48,076 nucleotides of DNA from Candidatus Heimdallarchaeota archaeon (GCA_027001645.1 JALTMP010000232.1:1-48076), one strand, 5' to 3'. Shown: positions 10,173 through 19,566, numbered from the stretch's first letter. Numbers and translations: made by a program. The notes: generated by a model not told the origin, from the letters alone.

Positions 10173-11018
10173 TCAAGTTTCTTCTCTTTCGGGATTTTCT
10201 TCGTGAACAGCACGGATTTCTCCAAATTTTGCTGCAGGAAACGCCTTTTTGAGAAATAGTTTTATTTCCTTTGTAATTTGGGCCACTTGAGTAGGATCCG
10301 TTGTAAACCCATAGATGTTGAAATCTAGGAGCGGATTGCCTTCTGATCCCTTAGGATGAGTTTTGAAATTTACTTGGGGGTATTCTTTTACAAGCTTGGT
10401 TAGAACAGCACTAATCTCTGATTCTGGGACCCCCTCGATGTAAAAACCGAAAACCGAAAAACTAAGACCCCTCGCCTTCATTTCTTCTTGAATCCTCGGA
10501 AGAACTTCTTCTTTCATTATTGCTTTCATCTCGGCAGGGACCCCTGGTAGGCAGATTATAGACGTTTCATTAAGATCAAGCCAACAAGCTGGTGCTGCGC
10601 CAACGGAGTTGAACAAAGGATTGCTACCCTTGGGCAATAGAGCCATTTTTTCCCGAGCTGGATTTAGCTCGTATCCTCTTTCCTTGTAAAAAATGGTTAT
10701 CCAATTTAGAGCGATTTGATTCAATTCAAGAGGAAGGTTTGCGGCGTCAGCAACACATTCCAACTGAATGTCATCAAATGTGGGACCCAACCCTCCAGTA
10801 ATGAAAACAAAGCGAGGTTTACGATTGATGCTTTCCCTAATGATTTCTACAGCTTCTCTCTTGACATCGCGAAACATGATTCCTCGAATGGGGGTGACAC
10901 CTAGTCTGACTAATTCTCTACAAATCCATGTTGCGTTCGTATTTATTGTTCTCCCGATTAATAATTCATTACCCATTGATAGTATTTCAGCTGTAATTTC
11001 ACTGGAAAGCATTGACAC
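10173..11018 (-). CDS. CinA N-terminal / molybdopterin-binding domain protein
   Basis: ILSMGNELLIGRTINTNA, ITGGLGPTFDD, CLPGVPAEMKAIM. Confidence 0.92.
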   Translation of the reverse strand: MSMLSSEITAEILSMGNELLIGRTINTNATWICRELVRLGVTPIRGIMFRDVKREAVEIIRESINRKPRFVFITGGLGPTFDDIQLECVADAANLPLELNQIALNWITIFYKERGYELNPAREKMALLPKGSNPLFNSVGAAPACWLDLNETSIICLPGVPAEMKAIMKEEVLPRIQEEMKARGLSFSVFGFYIEGVPESEISAVLTKLVKEYPQVNFKTHPKGSEGNPLLDFNIYGFTTDPTQVAQITKEIKLFLKKAFPAAKFGEIRAVHEENPEREET

Positions 11019-11169
11019 CCAATTGCTCTAATGCTAATGGTCTAAATATGTCTTGATATGGAGTGCAAGAAAATGTGCTAAGACGCATCATGGACAAGAC
11101 ACGGTTCCCCATATGAATTCAATATATCCATGATGATACCGAAAAGTGAGAGAACCTATAAACAAACCT

Positions 11170-12195
11170 CTATTTTTCTGAATTCCTATGTTTTGCTTGT
11201 TCTATCAATCGAGTGGTAGATCTGCCCTCGATTCTTGCAGACAATCGTTCTACTCTAATATGCGGATAACCCTTTTCTTCAAGAAATGAGAGAATGCCTT
11301 CAATTTCCATTCTTTGATCATGACCCATTACAATCAGATCGGGGCGAAATTGAAGAGCTGTTTGCAAATAGTTTTGTCTTTGCCCAAGGAGTGCCAAGTC
11401 AACAGGACGTAGTTGTTCGAGAATCTTACGTCTTTCTTCTTCTGGTTTAATGGGTTTTCGCTGTTTGAACTTCATGACAGTCTCGTCCCTAGCAACAATC
11501 ACCAAGAGATAGTCCCCAAGGCTCTTTGCTTCTTGAAGGGTTGCAAGATGTCCAGCGTGCAACAAGTCGTAGACACCTCCAGTGAATACAACTCGAAGCA
11601 AAGAACGACCAGAATAGGTCAATTCATATCCTTCTCCAGCAGGTACTAACGCTCCAGCCCCTATAAGTTCCTGAGTGAGTTGCTGCGCACGTTGATCAGT
11701 CATGCAAGAAATGCTCTTTGGAATAAACGGCTTAGAGAAATAGAATGCCGATAAAGCTTTTTTTAAAATACAAAGATTATCAGACTTTCTTAATTGTATT
11801 CGTCTTCCTGGAAATTCAAGGCGGATACGATCTCCATCTTCGAGTCCAAGAGAATCTCGAAGCTTGGACTCCGCAATGATTTCAACAGTTGTCTCAGTGT
11901 GACTAGTTTTGTGCGGTGCAACAATTGCGGCGGGCGTGCCATTGATGTCAACATGGGCAAGCTGAATAGCACCAAATTGTTTGCCTTCCCATCGAAAAGA
12001 CCGGACATATTCTCCTTTTTGCTCTACGTATTGCCAAACAAGGTGACTTTCCTTTTTTCTAAGTTCGAGGTTTAGGGTTCCGGGGAATACCTCTAGGCCC
12101 ATTAGATCACGAAAAGCATTGCGATAGGGAGGTAATGAGCAGAAACGGCGACCCCTACCCAGACCAGAAACCACGATTCCCGTAACCGTTTTCAT
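11170..12195 (-). CDS. Fused CTP-dependent riboflavin kinase (RibK) + wHTH-like linker + archaeal FAD synthetase (RibL-type cytidylyltransferase)
   Basis: N-term VSGLGRGRRFCSLPPYRNAFRDLMGLEVFPGTLNLEL (RibK); middle LTQELIGAGALVPAGEGYELTYSGRSLL (wHTH-like); C-term VVFTGGVYDLLHAGHLATLQEAKSLGDYLLVIVARDETV...VMGHDQ (RibL). Confidence 0.9.
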   Translation of the reverse strand: MKTVTGIVVSGLGRGRRFCSLPPYRNAFRDLMGLEVFPGTLNLELRKKESHLVWQYVEQKGEYVRSFRWEGKQFGAIQLAHVDINGTPAAIVAPHKTSHTETTVEIIAESKLRDSLGLEDGDRIRLEFPGRRIQLRKSDNLCILKKALSAFYFSKPFIPKSISCMTDQRAQQLTQELIGAGALVPAGEGYELTYSGRSLLRVVFTGGVYDLLHAGHLATLQEAKSLGDYLLVIVARDETVMKFKQRKPIKPEEERRKILEQLRPVDLALLGQRQNYLQTALQFRPDLIVMGHDQRMEIEGILSFLEEKGYPHIRVERLSARIEGRSTTRLIEQAKHRNSEK

Positions 12196-12198
12196 TGT

Positions 12199-12825
12199 TT
12201 ATTCCCCAGAATATCGATCCAATTTGGATTCTAGTTTGAGAGTTAACACGGCGCGAGTGTAATCGCTCTCGCTTTGTTCAAGAATATATCGAATGCGGTC
12301 GATTTTTTTCCTGAGATTCGAAATGAGCCCTTTTGAAAATTCCATTTGCATCATCGATGAGTAAATCTCGCTGATGAGCTCAACAAGGCGCTTAGGTCTT
12401 TCAGTTTCTCCTCGCGAAAGATCCCGAAGTAGAATCCTCCGCAATTCTCCAGGAACATCTCCTATTCCAAGGAGAAATAATTCTTCGGGAACACCTAATT
12501 CCTTTGGGGTGGGAAGAGGGGTATTATTTATGATAGCATAGAGGATTTCGGCCTCACAGTACTCTTCAATTCCAGAATGAACACCTCCCCAGCCTAAAAA
12601 CCAAGGATGTTTCTCAAGGAGAGTCATGACATTGACTAACATTGCTTTTGCTTCAGAAAGCCATCTTTGAACAGAGTCCATGTCTTCACGCTGAATGGCT
12701 TGAATGACTTTTCCGCTAGCGAGCGTTAGTTGTCTATTGAATTGCAACAATTGCTCCCTGACTTTATCTTTAATTTCGAATGTTTGGTATAGAGAGGAAA
12801 TCAAGTCAGATATTTCGGAATTCAC
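12199..12825 (-). CDS. Translin family protein
   Basis: REQLLQFNRQLTLASGKVIQAI, EYCEAEILYAI, LGIGDVPGELRR. Confidence 0.88.
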   Translation of the reverse strand: MNSEISDLISSLYQTFEIKDKVREQLLQFNRQLTLASGKVIQAIQREDMDSVQRWLSEAKAMLVNVMTLLEKHPWFLGWGGVHSGIEEYCEAEILYAIINNTPLPTPKELGVPEELFLLGIGDVPGELRRILLRDLSRGETERPKRLVELISEIYSSMMQMEFSKGLISNLRKKIDRIRYILEQSESDYTRAVLTLKLESKLDRYSGE

Positions 12826-12904
12826 TATGGTGAATAAAAACCGAGAACTATAAAGTTCTATCTAAGGGAGAAAGTAGCCGAAAAATGAAAATAACGCTAG
12901 AAAC

Positions 12905-13291
12905 TTAAGATAGAAGCTGGGCGATCTTTTGGGCCGCTTGTTGCATGTCCAGAAAAATTAGGCCGAGTTTGGCGTCTTTTCTAGCGGAGACAGCAAGTAC
13001 TGCGTTGGGGCCAGCCGCTGTCGAGATCACATATCCATTGGAGCCTTCGACAAAAATCTTCTCAAGATTACCCCGTTTCAACTCTTGAGAGACTCGCTCT
13101 CCTAGGCTTAGCATTGATGCAGTCATCGCAGCTAGCATGGTTTCTTCAATGTCGTCTGGCAATGATGCTGCAATGGGAAGCCCTTCAATGCTGACAACAG
13201 CTGCTGCTTCGATTTCTCTAATGTTCATTTCTAGTTCTTTTAATATACTTCGCAATTCAGTTTGTTTTGATTCGAATCCAATGTCAAACAA
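12905..13291 (-). CDS. Roadblock/LC7 domain protein
   Basis: AAAVVSIEGLPIAASLPDDIEETMLAAMTASMLSLGERVSQEL...GYVISTAAGPNAVLAVSA. Confidence 0.9.
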   Translation of the reverse strand: MFDIGFESKQTELRSILKELEMNIREIEAAAVVSIEGLPIAASLPDDIEETMLAAMTASMLSLGERVSQELKRGNLEKIFVEGSNGYVISTAAGPNAVLAVSARKDAKLGLIFLDMQQAAQKIAQLLS

Positions 13292-13454
13292 TGTGATCGG
13301 CCCTCGCCTTTGTGTTTATGACACTAGTACTTACTTCGTCTTTGATTTTAATGCTTTCTGTGTAGTGTATTCATCCTATTGATTTTTTGATGGCGAAAGA
13401 AGGGCAAAAGTGTATGACTTCAGCGCTAACTTATCCGTTGAGGCAGAAATTAGA

Positions 13455-14051
13455 CTATTCAGTAGTGGTTGGCTTTGTTTCAGCGCTGGGAGCATAAAGC
13501 TTTCTCAGGATGATTTCGCGGGACAGACTTTGAAAGGCTCGTTTAACGCCCACTCCTTTAGTTGCGATTGTTTCAAATACAGGGGTTCCGGGTGGAAATG
13601 ATAGATCCTTGATCATGTCGTCTCGAGCCATCGCGTTGGGAAGATCTCTTTTGTTTAGAACAATTACCAAGGGAATTTCACTGCCAAGCTTTTCCCCGAA
13701 GAATAGGCGAAGCTCATCTGCAGATTCAATGTTATCATTTCTTAGTTCAGGATTGGAATCTGCAACGAAAAGTAATCCATCAACTCCTTTGAGAATTAAC
13801 TTTCGTTGATCACGATGCCTTCTTTGCCCCGCAACAGTGTAGACATCTAACAATACCTTGCCAGTTGCGCTAAACGGGACAAAATCAAAATAAATCGTTC
13901 TCCCACTGGGATCTTCTACAGAGGTCAGACTCCCCTTCAATAGGCCCTGTACTTGATCATGCAAGTATCGGAGGAGCGTGGTTTTGCCGGATAATGATGG
14001 GCCGACAAAAACAACTTTGAAATGAATTCTTCCCTTGGTATCCTTTCGCAT
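13455..14051 (-). CDS. Small Ras/MglA-like GTPase
   Basis: G1 GPSLSGKTT, G3 DVYTVAGQRRHRDQRKLILKGVDGLLFVADS, G4 NKRD. Confidence 0.92.
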   Translation of the reverse strand: MRKDTKGRIHFKVVFVGPSLSGKTTLLRYLHDQVQGLLKGSLTSVEDPSGRTIYFDFVPFSATGKVLLDVYTVAGQRRHRDQRKLILKGVDGLLFVADSNPELRNDNIESADELRLFFGEKLGSEIPLVIVLNKRDLPNAMARDDMIKDLSFPPGTPVFETIATKGVGVKRAFQSLSREIILRKLYAPSAETKPTTTE

Positions 14052-14108
14052 GCTTCTTTTCTCCTTCCTTTGTTCAGCAGTTTACAATAGAGATTTGGGT
14101 CTTGTCCA

Positions 14109-14444
14109 TTAAGACATTAAACTTCGAGATGTTTTATCTGGCCTCTCCCTTATGGCAATGACAATGTAGTCTTGTTCAAGAGCTACCAGGATCTCGCCAG
14201 TGGTTAGATCTAATGTGAAGAAATTAAGTTCTCCCCTATTGATCTGTTTTGTTGCTAAGTTTGCTTTGCCCACTAGGGAAGCAAATACTGCAGCAGCGAC
14301 TTCGGCATCATCTGAGGTGAAGGAAGGGTCCTTCGATTGATATGCAAGAGGAAATCCCTCCTCATTTGCAATGACTACGGATTTGACACCGTTATATTTG
14401 AGTAGGTTTTCTAATATGGGTTGGAATTTGCGCTGTGATAACAA
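14109..14444 (-). CDS. Roadblock/LC7 domain protein
   Basis: NGVKSVVIANEEGFPLAYQSKDPSFTSDDAEVAAAVFASLVGKA; typical 110-aa Roadblock length. Confidence 0.85.
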   Translation of the reverse strand: MLSQRKFQPILENLLKYNGVKSVVIANEEGFPLAYQSKDPSFTSDDAEVAAAVFASLVGKANLATKQINRGELNFFTLDLTTGEILVALEQDYIVIAIRERPDKTSRSLMS

Positions 14445-14617
14445 GCATCACTCGCCTCAGAAATCTCTAAGTTGTTTATTCTTTTAAGGAGTTTTATACA
14501 TTTGCCCTAGGTGATCTGCTAGAAAACAAATTCGCATTGTGTTTCAATTAAGCAAAAATACATCAGCAACTTTATGTAAGTGCTCCTATCGAAGATTCGA
14601 AAGAGAGGAGATCAGGC

Positions 14618-15775
14618 GTGTCGACGATCAAATCGATATGGACCAAATTCGGAAGTGAAAAAATCCGTAATAGTCAAGTGCTGAGAACTTTAATCAATGC
14701 GCTATTGGAACTTGGTGAGCAAGCCCATACACAAGGGGAAGGAAATACGGAAGTGTATAAATTAGGCATTGCGAGGATCTTTCGAGAATATTTCCAACCG
14801 GATATCGCGTATAATATTAACGAGCAGATCCAAATGTTTCTCCTCACATTGGGATGGAAGAATAGCGAAATCAGAGTGATTTCCGCCACAGAAGCGAGGG
14901 CCGTTTTAGGAAATAATCGGTTTATCCCAGAAACAGGCATCTCTCATGAAGCTATAAAAATCTTTATTGAGGGGATCTTCACAGGAATTGGATACTATGT
15001 ATTCTCAAAAGAAGTCAAAGTAGAAGCAACTTTTGATGAATTGGCGGGAGCGGTCTGGAATGTTGTTTTATCGCCTAGCAGTAGCATGCAAATCGAAGCC
15101 AGGTCTCAAGCCATAGACTATGCCAGCTCTCCCTCCCCTCAATTTGGCAGCAAGAAGGAAGCAGTAATCAACCAAGCAACGTCTCCAATCTCTAGTAGCT
15201 TGGAAGAGGAAATCCAAGATTACATAGCAAACATTGACCCAGAACAAATCCTTACACCGATTTTCAATAAATCTCTAGGAATAGAGACACTATATCGCAT
15301 ATTGATTGAAATCATGTCTGACTTCATCCGAACAAAATATCAAACTAACCCACTTGAACACGCAGGAAATGTAGATCATAAAGTGGCGGTTTTAATCTTG
15401 GTGAAATTCCTTGTTGAAAAATCGTTAGCTGAAGGAATCCCGACGGGTACAACAGGATACGATGTTGGGAAATTTTTTGGAAAGGGAGTCATAGGCATTG
15501 CTGGAAACGATCCGAATGTAATTCTCATTCAAGAGATTACAGAATCCCAGAGTACTACGATTATAAGAGACATAAAAGCAAGATGCTTCTGTTTCCTCAA
15601 ACCCGGCGAACGTTGCCAACCCAGTAACGTTCAGTTATGTGATTTCGTTATGGGCATATGGGAGGGGGCGCTTACGGAGATTTTGGGTAAAGAATTCAAA
15701 TTTACTAATAGGTACCCTGCAACCAAACGGAAAGACAAGTATTGCTTAATGGAACTCTCAATTAAGACAACTTAA
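14618..15775 (+). CDS. Tandem V4R (4-vinyl reductase)-like protein
   Basis: C-terminal RCFCFLKPGERCQPSNVQLCDFVMGIWEGALTEILGKEFKFTNRYPATKRKDKYCLMEL resembles V4R; N-terminal half (IKIFIEGIFTGIGYYVFSKEVKVEATF) looks like a degenerate copy without the Cys. Confidence 0.6.
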   Translation: MSTIKSIWTKFGSEKIRNSQVLRTLINALLELGEQAHTQGEGNTEVYKLGIARIFREYFQPDIAYNINEQIQMFLLTLGWKNSEIRVISATEARAVLGNNRFIPETGISHEAIKIFIEGIFTGIGYYVFSKEVKVEATFDELAGAVWNVVLSPSSSMQIEARSQAIDYASSPSPQFGSKKEAVINQATSPISSSLEEEIQDYIANIDPEQILTPIFNKSLGIETLYRILIEIMSDFIRTKYQTNPLEHAGNVDHKVAVLILVKFLVEKSLAEGIPTGTTGYDVGKFFGKGVIGIAGNDPNVILIQEITESQSTTIIRDIKARCFCFLKPGERCQPSNVQLCDFVMGIWEGALTEILGKEFKFTNRYPATKRKDKYCLMELSIKTT

Positions 15776-15808
15776 GAGATAAAAATCAAAGGGCGATAGG
15801 AGCTGGAG

Positions 15809-16642
15809 CTAGTCTTGCCGCTTGGCTTCGATGGCTTGGATTACGGTTTCAAGCATTGGGGCGACTTGCTGATACGAGTTCCCCATGACCCTTAAGGCGT
15901 CTTCAAGAATTTGTTGGTGAGAATACGTTGCAACAATTTGCCTCAGTTCAGAGGTATCTTTCTCAATAAATTTCTCCGCAATTTTTGTCATCAAAGGAAT
16001 GGAGCGAATCAGATTATCCACAATTGTGAATGAGCCGGCGAGTGCTGTCCGAGACAATGGATTAAGGTCAATTGACACAACAAATTTGTTAGAAGCTCTC
16101 AATGCAATCGTGCGGTCACCGTCTTCCAACATTACAAGTACGATATCCGCCCTAGCAATGCCACGGTCATCAACATATCGTCTTTGATGAGAGATCCCCG
16201 ATAATGAGGTTCTATGAGAAAGATCAACACCAAGAACTTGCTTAGCACCAGCACCAAGAAGCGCTTTTTCGATAGCAATTTCACGTTCTCGGGATCGATA
16301 AAAGAGGTTTACTTCAAGGGGAGCAGAAATCGCCTCGGAAAGCTCGACTATTTCCTCAGGGACCAAAGCAGCAACGTTACCATTTACGCTAATGACGGGA
16401 TGTTTGCATAGAAGTATCTGGGCTATTGAAGCTTCCATGGCTTTTTTTGCACTTTCAATAGTTTTTTCTCCAAGAAGATAATCGAATGCCTCTCCTCTAC
16501 CGTGAGCGATTAGACCGGCCTTCGCAACTAACCCGTTTTCAAACCCTTCAACCAGTTTATGTCTAATACGGAGAGATTCTGATCGAGGATGATCATCAGG
16601 GATGAAATCCTCGTTTGTATCTGTCTTCGTCAATGCATTCAC
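15809..16642 (-). CDS. 4-phosphopantoate--beta-alanine ligase (archaeal phosphopantothenate synthetase)
   Basis: IPDDHPRSESLRIRHKLVEGFENGLVAKAGLIAHGRGEAFDYLLGE; ISVNGNVAALVPEE; VSIDLNPLSRTA. Confidence 0.94.
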   Translation of the reverse strand: MNALTKTDTNEDFIPDDHPRSESLRIRHKLVEGFENGLVAKAGLIAHGRGEAFDYLLGEKTIESAKKAMEASIAQILLCKHPVISVNGNVAALVPEEIVELSEAISAPLEVNLFYRSREREIAIEKALLGAGAKQVLGVDLSHRTSLSGISHQRRYVDDRGIARADIVLVMLEDGDRTIALRASNKFVVSIDLNPLSRTALAGSFTIVDNLIRSIPLMTKIAEKFIEKDTSELRQIVATYSHQQILEDALRVMGNSYQQVAPMLETVIQAIEAKRQD

Positions 16643-16700
16643 CTAGCTTGTCTCTTTTGGGATTAGGAAGTATTGTCACATCAGATGATCTCTTCATATT

Positions 16701-17588
16701 TCAATTACCTTCCCGTAATGGCAATTCTCTTAGCTTTGTTCTAATTATCGTTGGTGCTGAAACAAATGAAGAGATTTCATCAAGAACATCATTGTTCGCG
16801 AGCACGTAAATGGTGCTACCTAACATAGCCATGCCTGCACCCAGAATATCAAATGATTCTATTTGAAAGAGAACATCTTTCAATGAGTTTGGGAGTAAGC
16901 CACTCTGAGAAAGAAATTTTTTAGCAAGAAAGAGTGCTTTTTCAAATTTAGGCTCTTGAGCAAGTTTTTCTGTGAATACAAGACCGATTTTTCGGATTCG
17001 AGTGAGCTGTGATTGGTTTTGAAGAATTTCTGATGTTGATAATCCTCCCCAGGATAGAATTAGAACAGATCGATCCCAAGAGTCTGGTAGATCAATTCGG
17101 ATAAGAGATCCAACCCCCGGAGCCCCCGGAGAGCTTCTAAGAAGGAAACCACCATGAAACTGGGTAAACACAGAGCCTAGACCTGTTAAGCACTTCACTT
17201 CAGCAAGATGAGCTATTTGTCCAAGAATAGTAGGATCAAGATTCAGAGAAAAGTGCTGATTTAAAGCAATCCCTGTTGCAAGCGCTCCCGCGCCGCTGGA
17301 AGAAAGTCCAGCTGATATTGGCAAAACTCCTTGCTGTTCAATCATGATAGGGGGAATAAAATTGCTTGTCAAGGATCGTAAGGAAGAAATGACTTCTAAG
17401 GAGGGCCCTGAGGAGAGTCTTTGTCCATTATAAAGAACGATGTCTTCAGTCACTTGAGTTGAGGAGATCTTTGCAGAGATCCCCTCTTCAATGGTGAATG
17501 ATGCGCCATAAGAGCCGGAGAAGAAATGATTTGTGGTCTTAAAAGGAGAGAAGAACGTGGTTATTTGGCCCGGTGCCCATGCCCTCAC
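16701..17588 (-). CDS. Pantoate kinase (GHMP family)
   Basis: WAPGQITTFF, GHMP motif PISAGLSSSGAGALATG; adjacent to phosphopantothenate synthetase. Confidence 0.92.
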   Translation of the reverse strand: MRAWAPGQITTFFSPFKTTNHFFSGSYGASFTIEEGISAKISSTQVTEDIVLYNGQRLSSGPSLEVISSLRSLTSNFIPPIMIEQQGVLPISAGLSSSGAGALATGIALNQHFSLNLDPTILGQIAHLAEVKCLTGLGSVFTQFHGGFLLRSSPGAPGVGSLIRIDLPDSWDRSVLILSWGGLSTSEILQNQSQLTRIRKIGLVFTEKLAQEPKFEKALFLAKKFLSQSGLLPNSLKDVLFQIESFDILGAGMAMLGSTIYVLANNDVLDEISSFVSAPTIIRTKLRELPLREGN

Positions 17589-17675
17589 AGACGTTCAAAG
17601 AGAACCAGAGTTCATTTTAGTTACGGTTGTTCCGGCAAAAGATCAGTAGGTTATTCCGAGGGGGAAGGAGACATG

Positions 17676-18443
17676 TTATGCTTCTGGTTGCGGTTTGGTT
17701 TTGTGTTGTTTGATCTTGTTCTCGATTATCATTCTAGTGATCTGCTCAATTGGTTGAGCGACCCTTCTCACACTTTCTGGACGTGCATCTCGTTTCAGCC
17801 GTCCTTTTCCGTCGATGAGCTCTCTCCAATCGGGACGACGAGGAAGTGCAAGTAAGTCATTCCTAGCGTCAAGACAGCTGATTTCAAGAGTTTTCATGTA
17901 TGCTTCTCCAACATTTGTAGCAAGGCCCATTTCAACCAAAAGTTGCATAAATTCCTCTGTTGGTGTTCTCTCTTCTTTTGGCAGGTCTATTTTGTTAACA
18001 ATCACGAGGAACGGGATCTTGGTACCGAGCTCATCACCCATTAGTGTTTTTAGCTCAGCCAGGCTTTTCTTATTTGCTTCCCATTGTTCTTTGCTTGGAT
18101 CGAACATGATTATGATACCATCTGCACCACGTATAACAATGCGTCGTGTGTCTCTATGCCGTTCTTGCCCAGCCACGGTCCAGACTTGGTATCTTAGTAA
18201 CGGGAGACTGGTCCCCTGACCCTTTGGTAACTCAAAAATGCTTTGATCATAATAGATTGTCCTCCCCGAAGGGTCATCAATTCGTTTCAATTCAGAATAA
18301 ACCAAATCGGGATCTTCGATTCGTTTCAAAATGTTGAATACCGTTAGCATACTGGTTTTTCCGGCTAGAGAGGGTCCCCAAATAACAATTTTGATATGCG
18401 GGACTCCTTCTGCGTCTCTTTTAAACAGGTGACTACTTTGCAT
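17676..18443 (-). CDS. Small Ras/Arf/MglA-like GTPase
   Basis: G1 GPSLAGKTS, G3 QVWTVAGQERHRDTRRIVIRGADGIIIMFD, G4 NKID. Confidence 0.92.
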   Translation of the reverse strand: MQSSHLFKRDAEGVPHIKIVIWGPSLAGKTSMLTVFNILKRIEDPDLVYSELKRIDDPSGRTIYYDQSIFELPKGQGTSLPLLRYQVWTVAGQERHRDTRRIVIRGADGIIIMFDPSKEQWEANKKSLAELKTLMGDELGTKIPFLVIVNKIDLPKEERTPTEEFMQLLVEMGLATNVGEAYMKTLEISCLDARNDLLALPRRPDWRELIDGKGRLKRDARPESVRRVAQPIEQITRMIIENKIKQHKTKPQPEA

Positions 18444-18481
18444 AGCGAATGACCCACTCTAGGTTGATTCCCTGACATTGA

Positions 18482-18501
18482 AAGTTGACGACTGTCAACT
18501 T
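18482..18501 (-). promoter_or_regulatory. 8-bp perfect hairpin/palindrome upstream of the small GTPase gene
   Basis: AAGTTGAC-GACT-GTCAACTT, about 40 nt before the ATG at 18443. Confidence 0.45.
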
Positions 18502-18825
18502 CGCAATAATTCCTATTGAAAGAAATGATTTTTCTGTTATAAGGCTTTCTCCTATTGGTTTTTCTAGGTCTTAGCATTTTGAAGCCCCAGAAAGCATCAC
18601 TCATGATTCAGCTCGGCCCTTTTGCCTTTATTTTTGGCTGATACGTCGATGTAATGGGCAAAAATGAGGTCACACATAAGCGAAGAAAAAAAACCAAAGA
18701 CAGAGGAAAAAACAGTCGTTTTGAAAAAAGATTGCGACATCTGTCAAAAAGCTTCAATGATTAGACCAAAGCGATGAAATGAAGAAATGAGAGTATCCTA
18801 AAATCGAGAACAAAAGGATAAAGAA

Positions 18826-18854
18826 AAAAAAACTGGAGTCGGTATCAGCGACTC
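18826..18854 (-). terminator. Intrinsic-like terminator after the TBP gene
   Basis: Minus strand: GAGTCG-CTGATAC-CGACTC-CAG followed by T9, just after the TBP stop (18873). Confidence 0.65.
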
Positions 18855-18872
18855 ATTTAATTTGGTGTTAGT

Positions 18873-19499
18873 TTAGTTATCGAAGGCCTCGATTCCATCG
18901 AGTGAATCATAGGTACGTCTGACTGCTAAATGCACTTGCTGTTCAGTTTTGGCACCTGTACAAACAAAGTTGCCACTTTGGAATAAGAGTAAGACCGTCT
19001 TTGGATCTGATAGCCGGTAGATCAGACCAGGAAACTGTTCTGGTTCATACATTGAATTATCAAGCCACATTGCCGCTAATTCAAGATTGATGGTTCGATT
19101 GTTGAAATTGCCACTTGCAACGATGTTCTGAATCGTAACTTCTGCTTCTTCGTCAATAGTTGTTCCAGTGGATCGGAGGATTTTAATGATTTCCTCAAGA
19201 GCCTCATGAACCATTTTTGTACTCTTAGCTCCAGTGATAACTAGTTTTCCACTTGAAAAGACCAGTGTTGAGATTCTTCGCTGAGTGAGTTTCATAATGA
19301 GGCCGGGGAATTTTTCCGGATCATAGGATACCTCCAAATCATCCTCGTCAATGAGATGCTGGAAAACATCTGTTAGGTTGATGGTTGTAAAGAGATTAAC
19401 GCTTGCAACTACATTTTGAATGACGATTTGAAAGTCCAACCCGTCTTGTAGGTTCTTTTGTTCTGGGGTTAATTCTTCATTGGAGTTTTGATCTGACAC
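18873..19499 (-). CDS. tbp: TATA-box binding protein (TBP), GTG start
   Basis: Two imperfect repeats: IQNVVASVNLFTTINL...FPGLIMKL...GKLVITGAKS and IQNIVASGNFNNRTINL...FPGLIYRL...GNFVCTGAKT. Confidence 0.96.
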   Translation of the reverse strand: MSDQNSNEELTPEQKNLQDGLDFQIVIQNVVASVNLFTTINLTDVFQHLIDEDDLEVSYDPEKFPGLIMKLTQRRISTLVFSSGKLVITGAKSTKMVHEALEEIIKILRSTGTTIDEEAEVTIQNIVASGNFNNRTINLELAAMWLDNSMYEPEQFPGLIYRLSDPKTVLLLFQSGNFVCTGAKTEQQVHLAVRRTYDSLDGIEAFDN

Positions 19500-19520
19500 A
19501 AGCTAGCAAAGAACTATGTG

Positions 19521-19566
19521 TATTTAAATATCATTCAAAAGATGCAGAAAAATCATTTATATATGC
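19521..19566 (-). promoter_or_regulatory. Putative TBP promoter (two TATA-like elements)
   Basis: TATTTAAATA at 19521-19530 (about 26 nt before the GTG, leaderless spacing) and TATATAAAT at about 19556-19565. Confidence 0.5.

Noticed and set aside
11130-11180. Possible second C/D sRNA (ATGATGA near 11131, CTGA near 11177, plus strand)
   Set aside because: No terminal stem, no internal D'/C' boxes, and it runs into the RibK-RibL coding end.
17526-18337. ORFs 17526-17855(+), 17815-18219(+), 18146-18337(+)
   Set aside because: Antisense to the small GTPase and pantoate kinase genes.
18365-18604. ORF 18365-18604(-), 79 aa
   Set aside because: Overlaps the GTPase start in another frame, with basic low-complexity composition; intergenic part looks regulatory.
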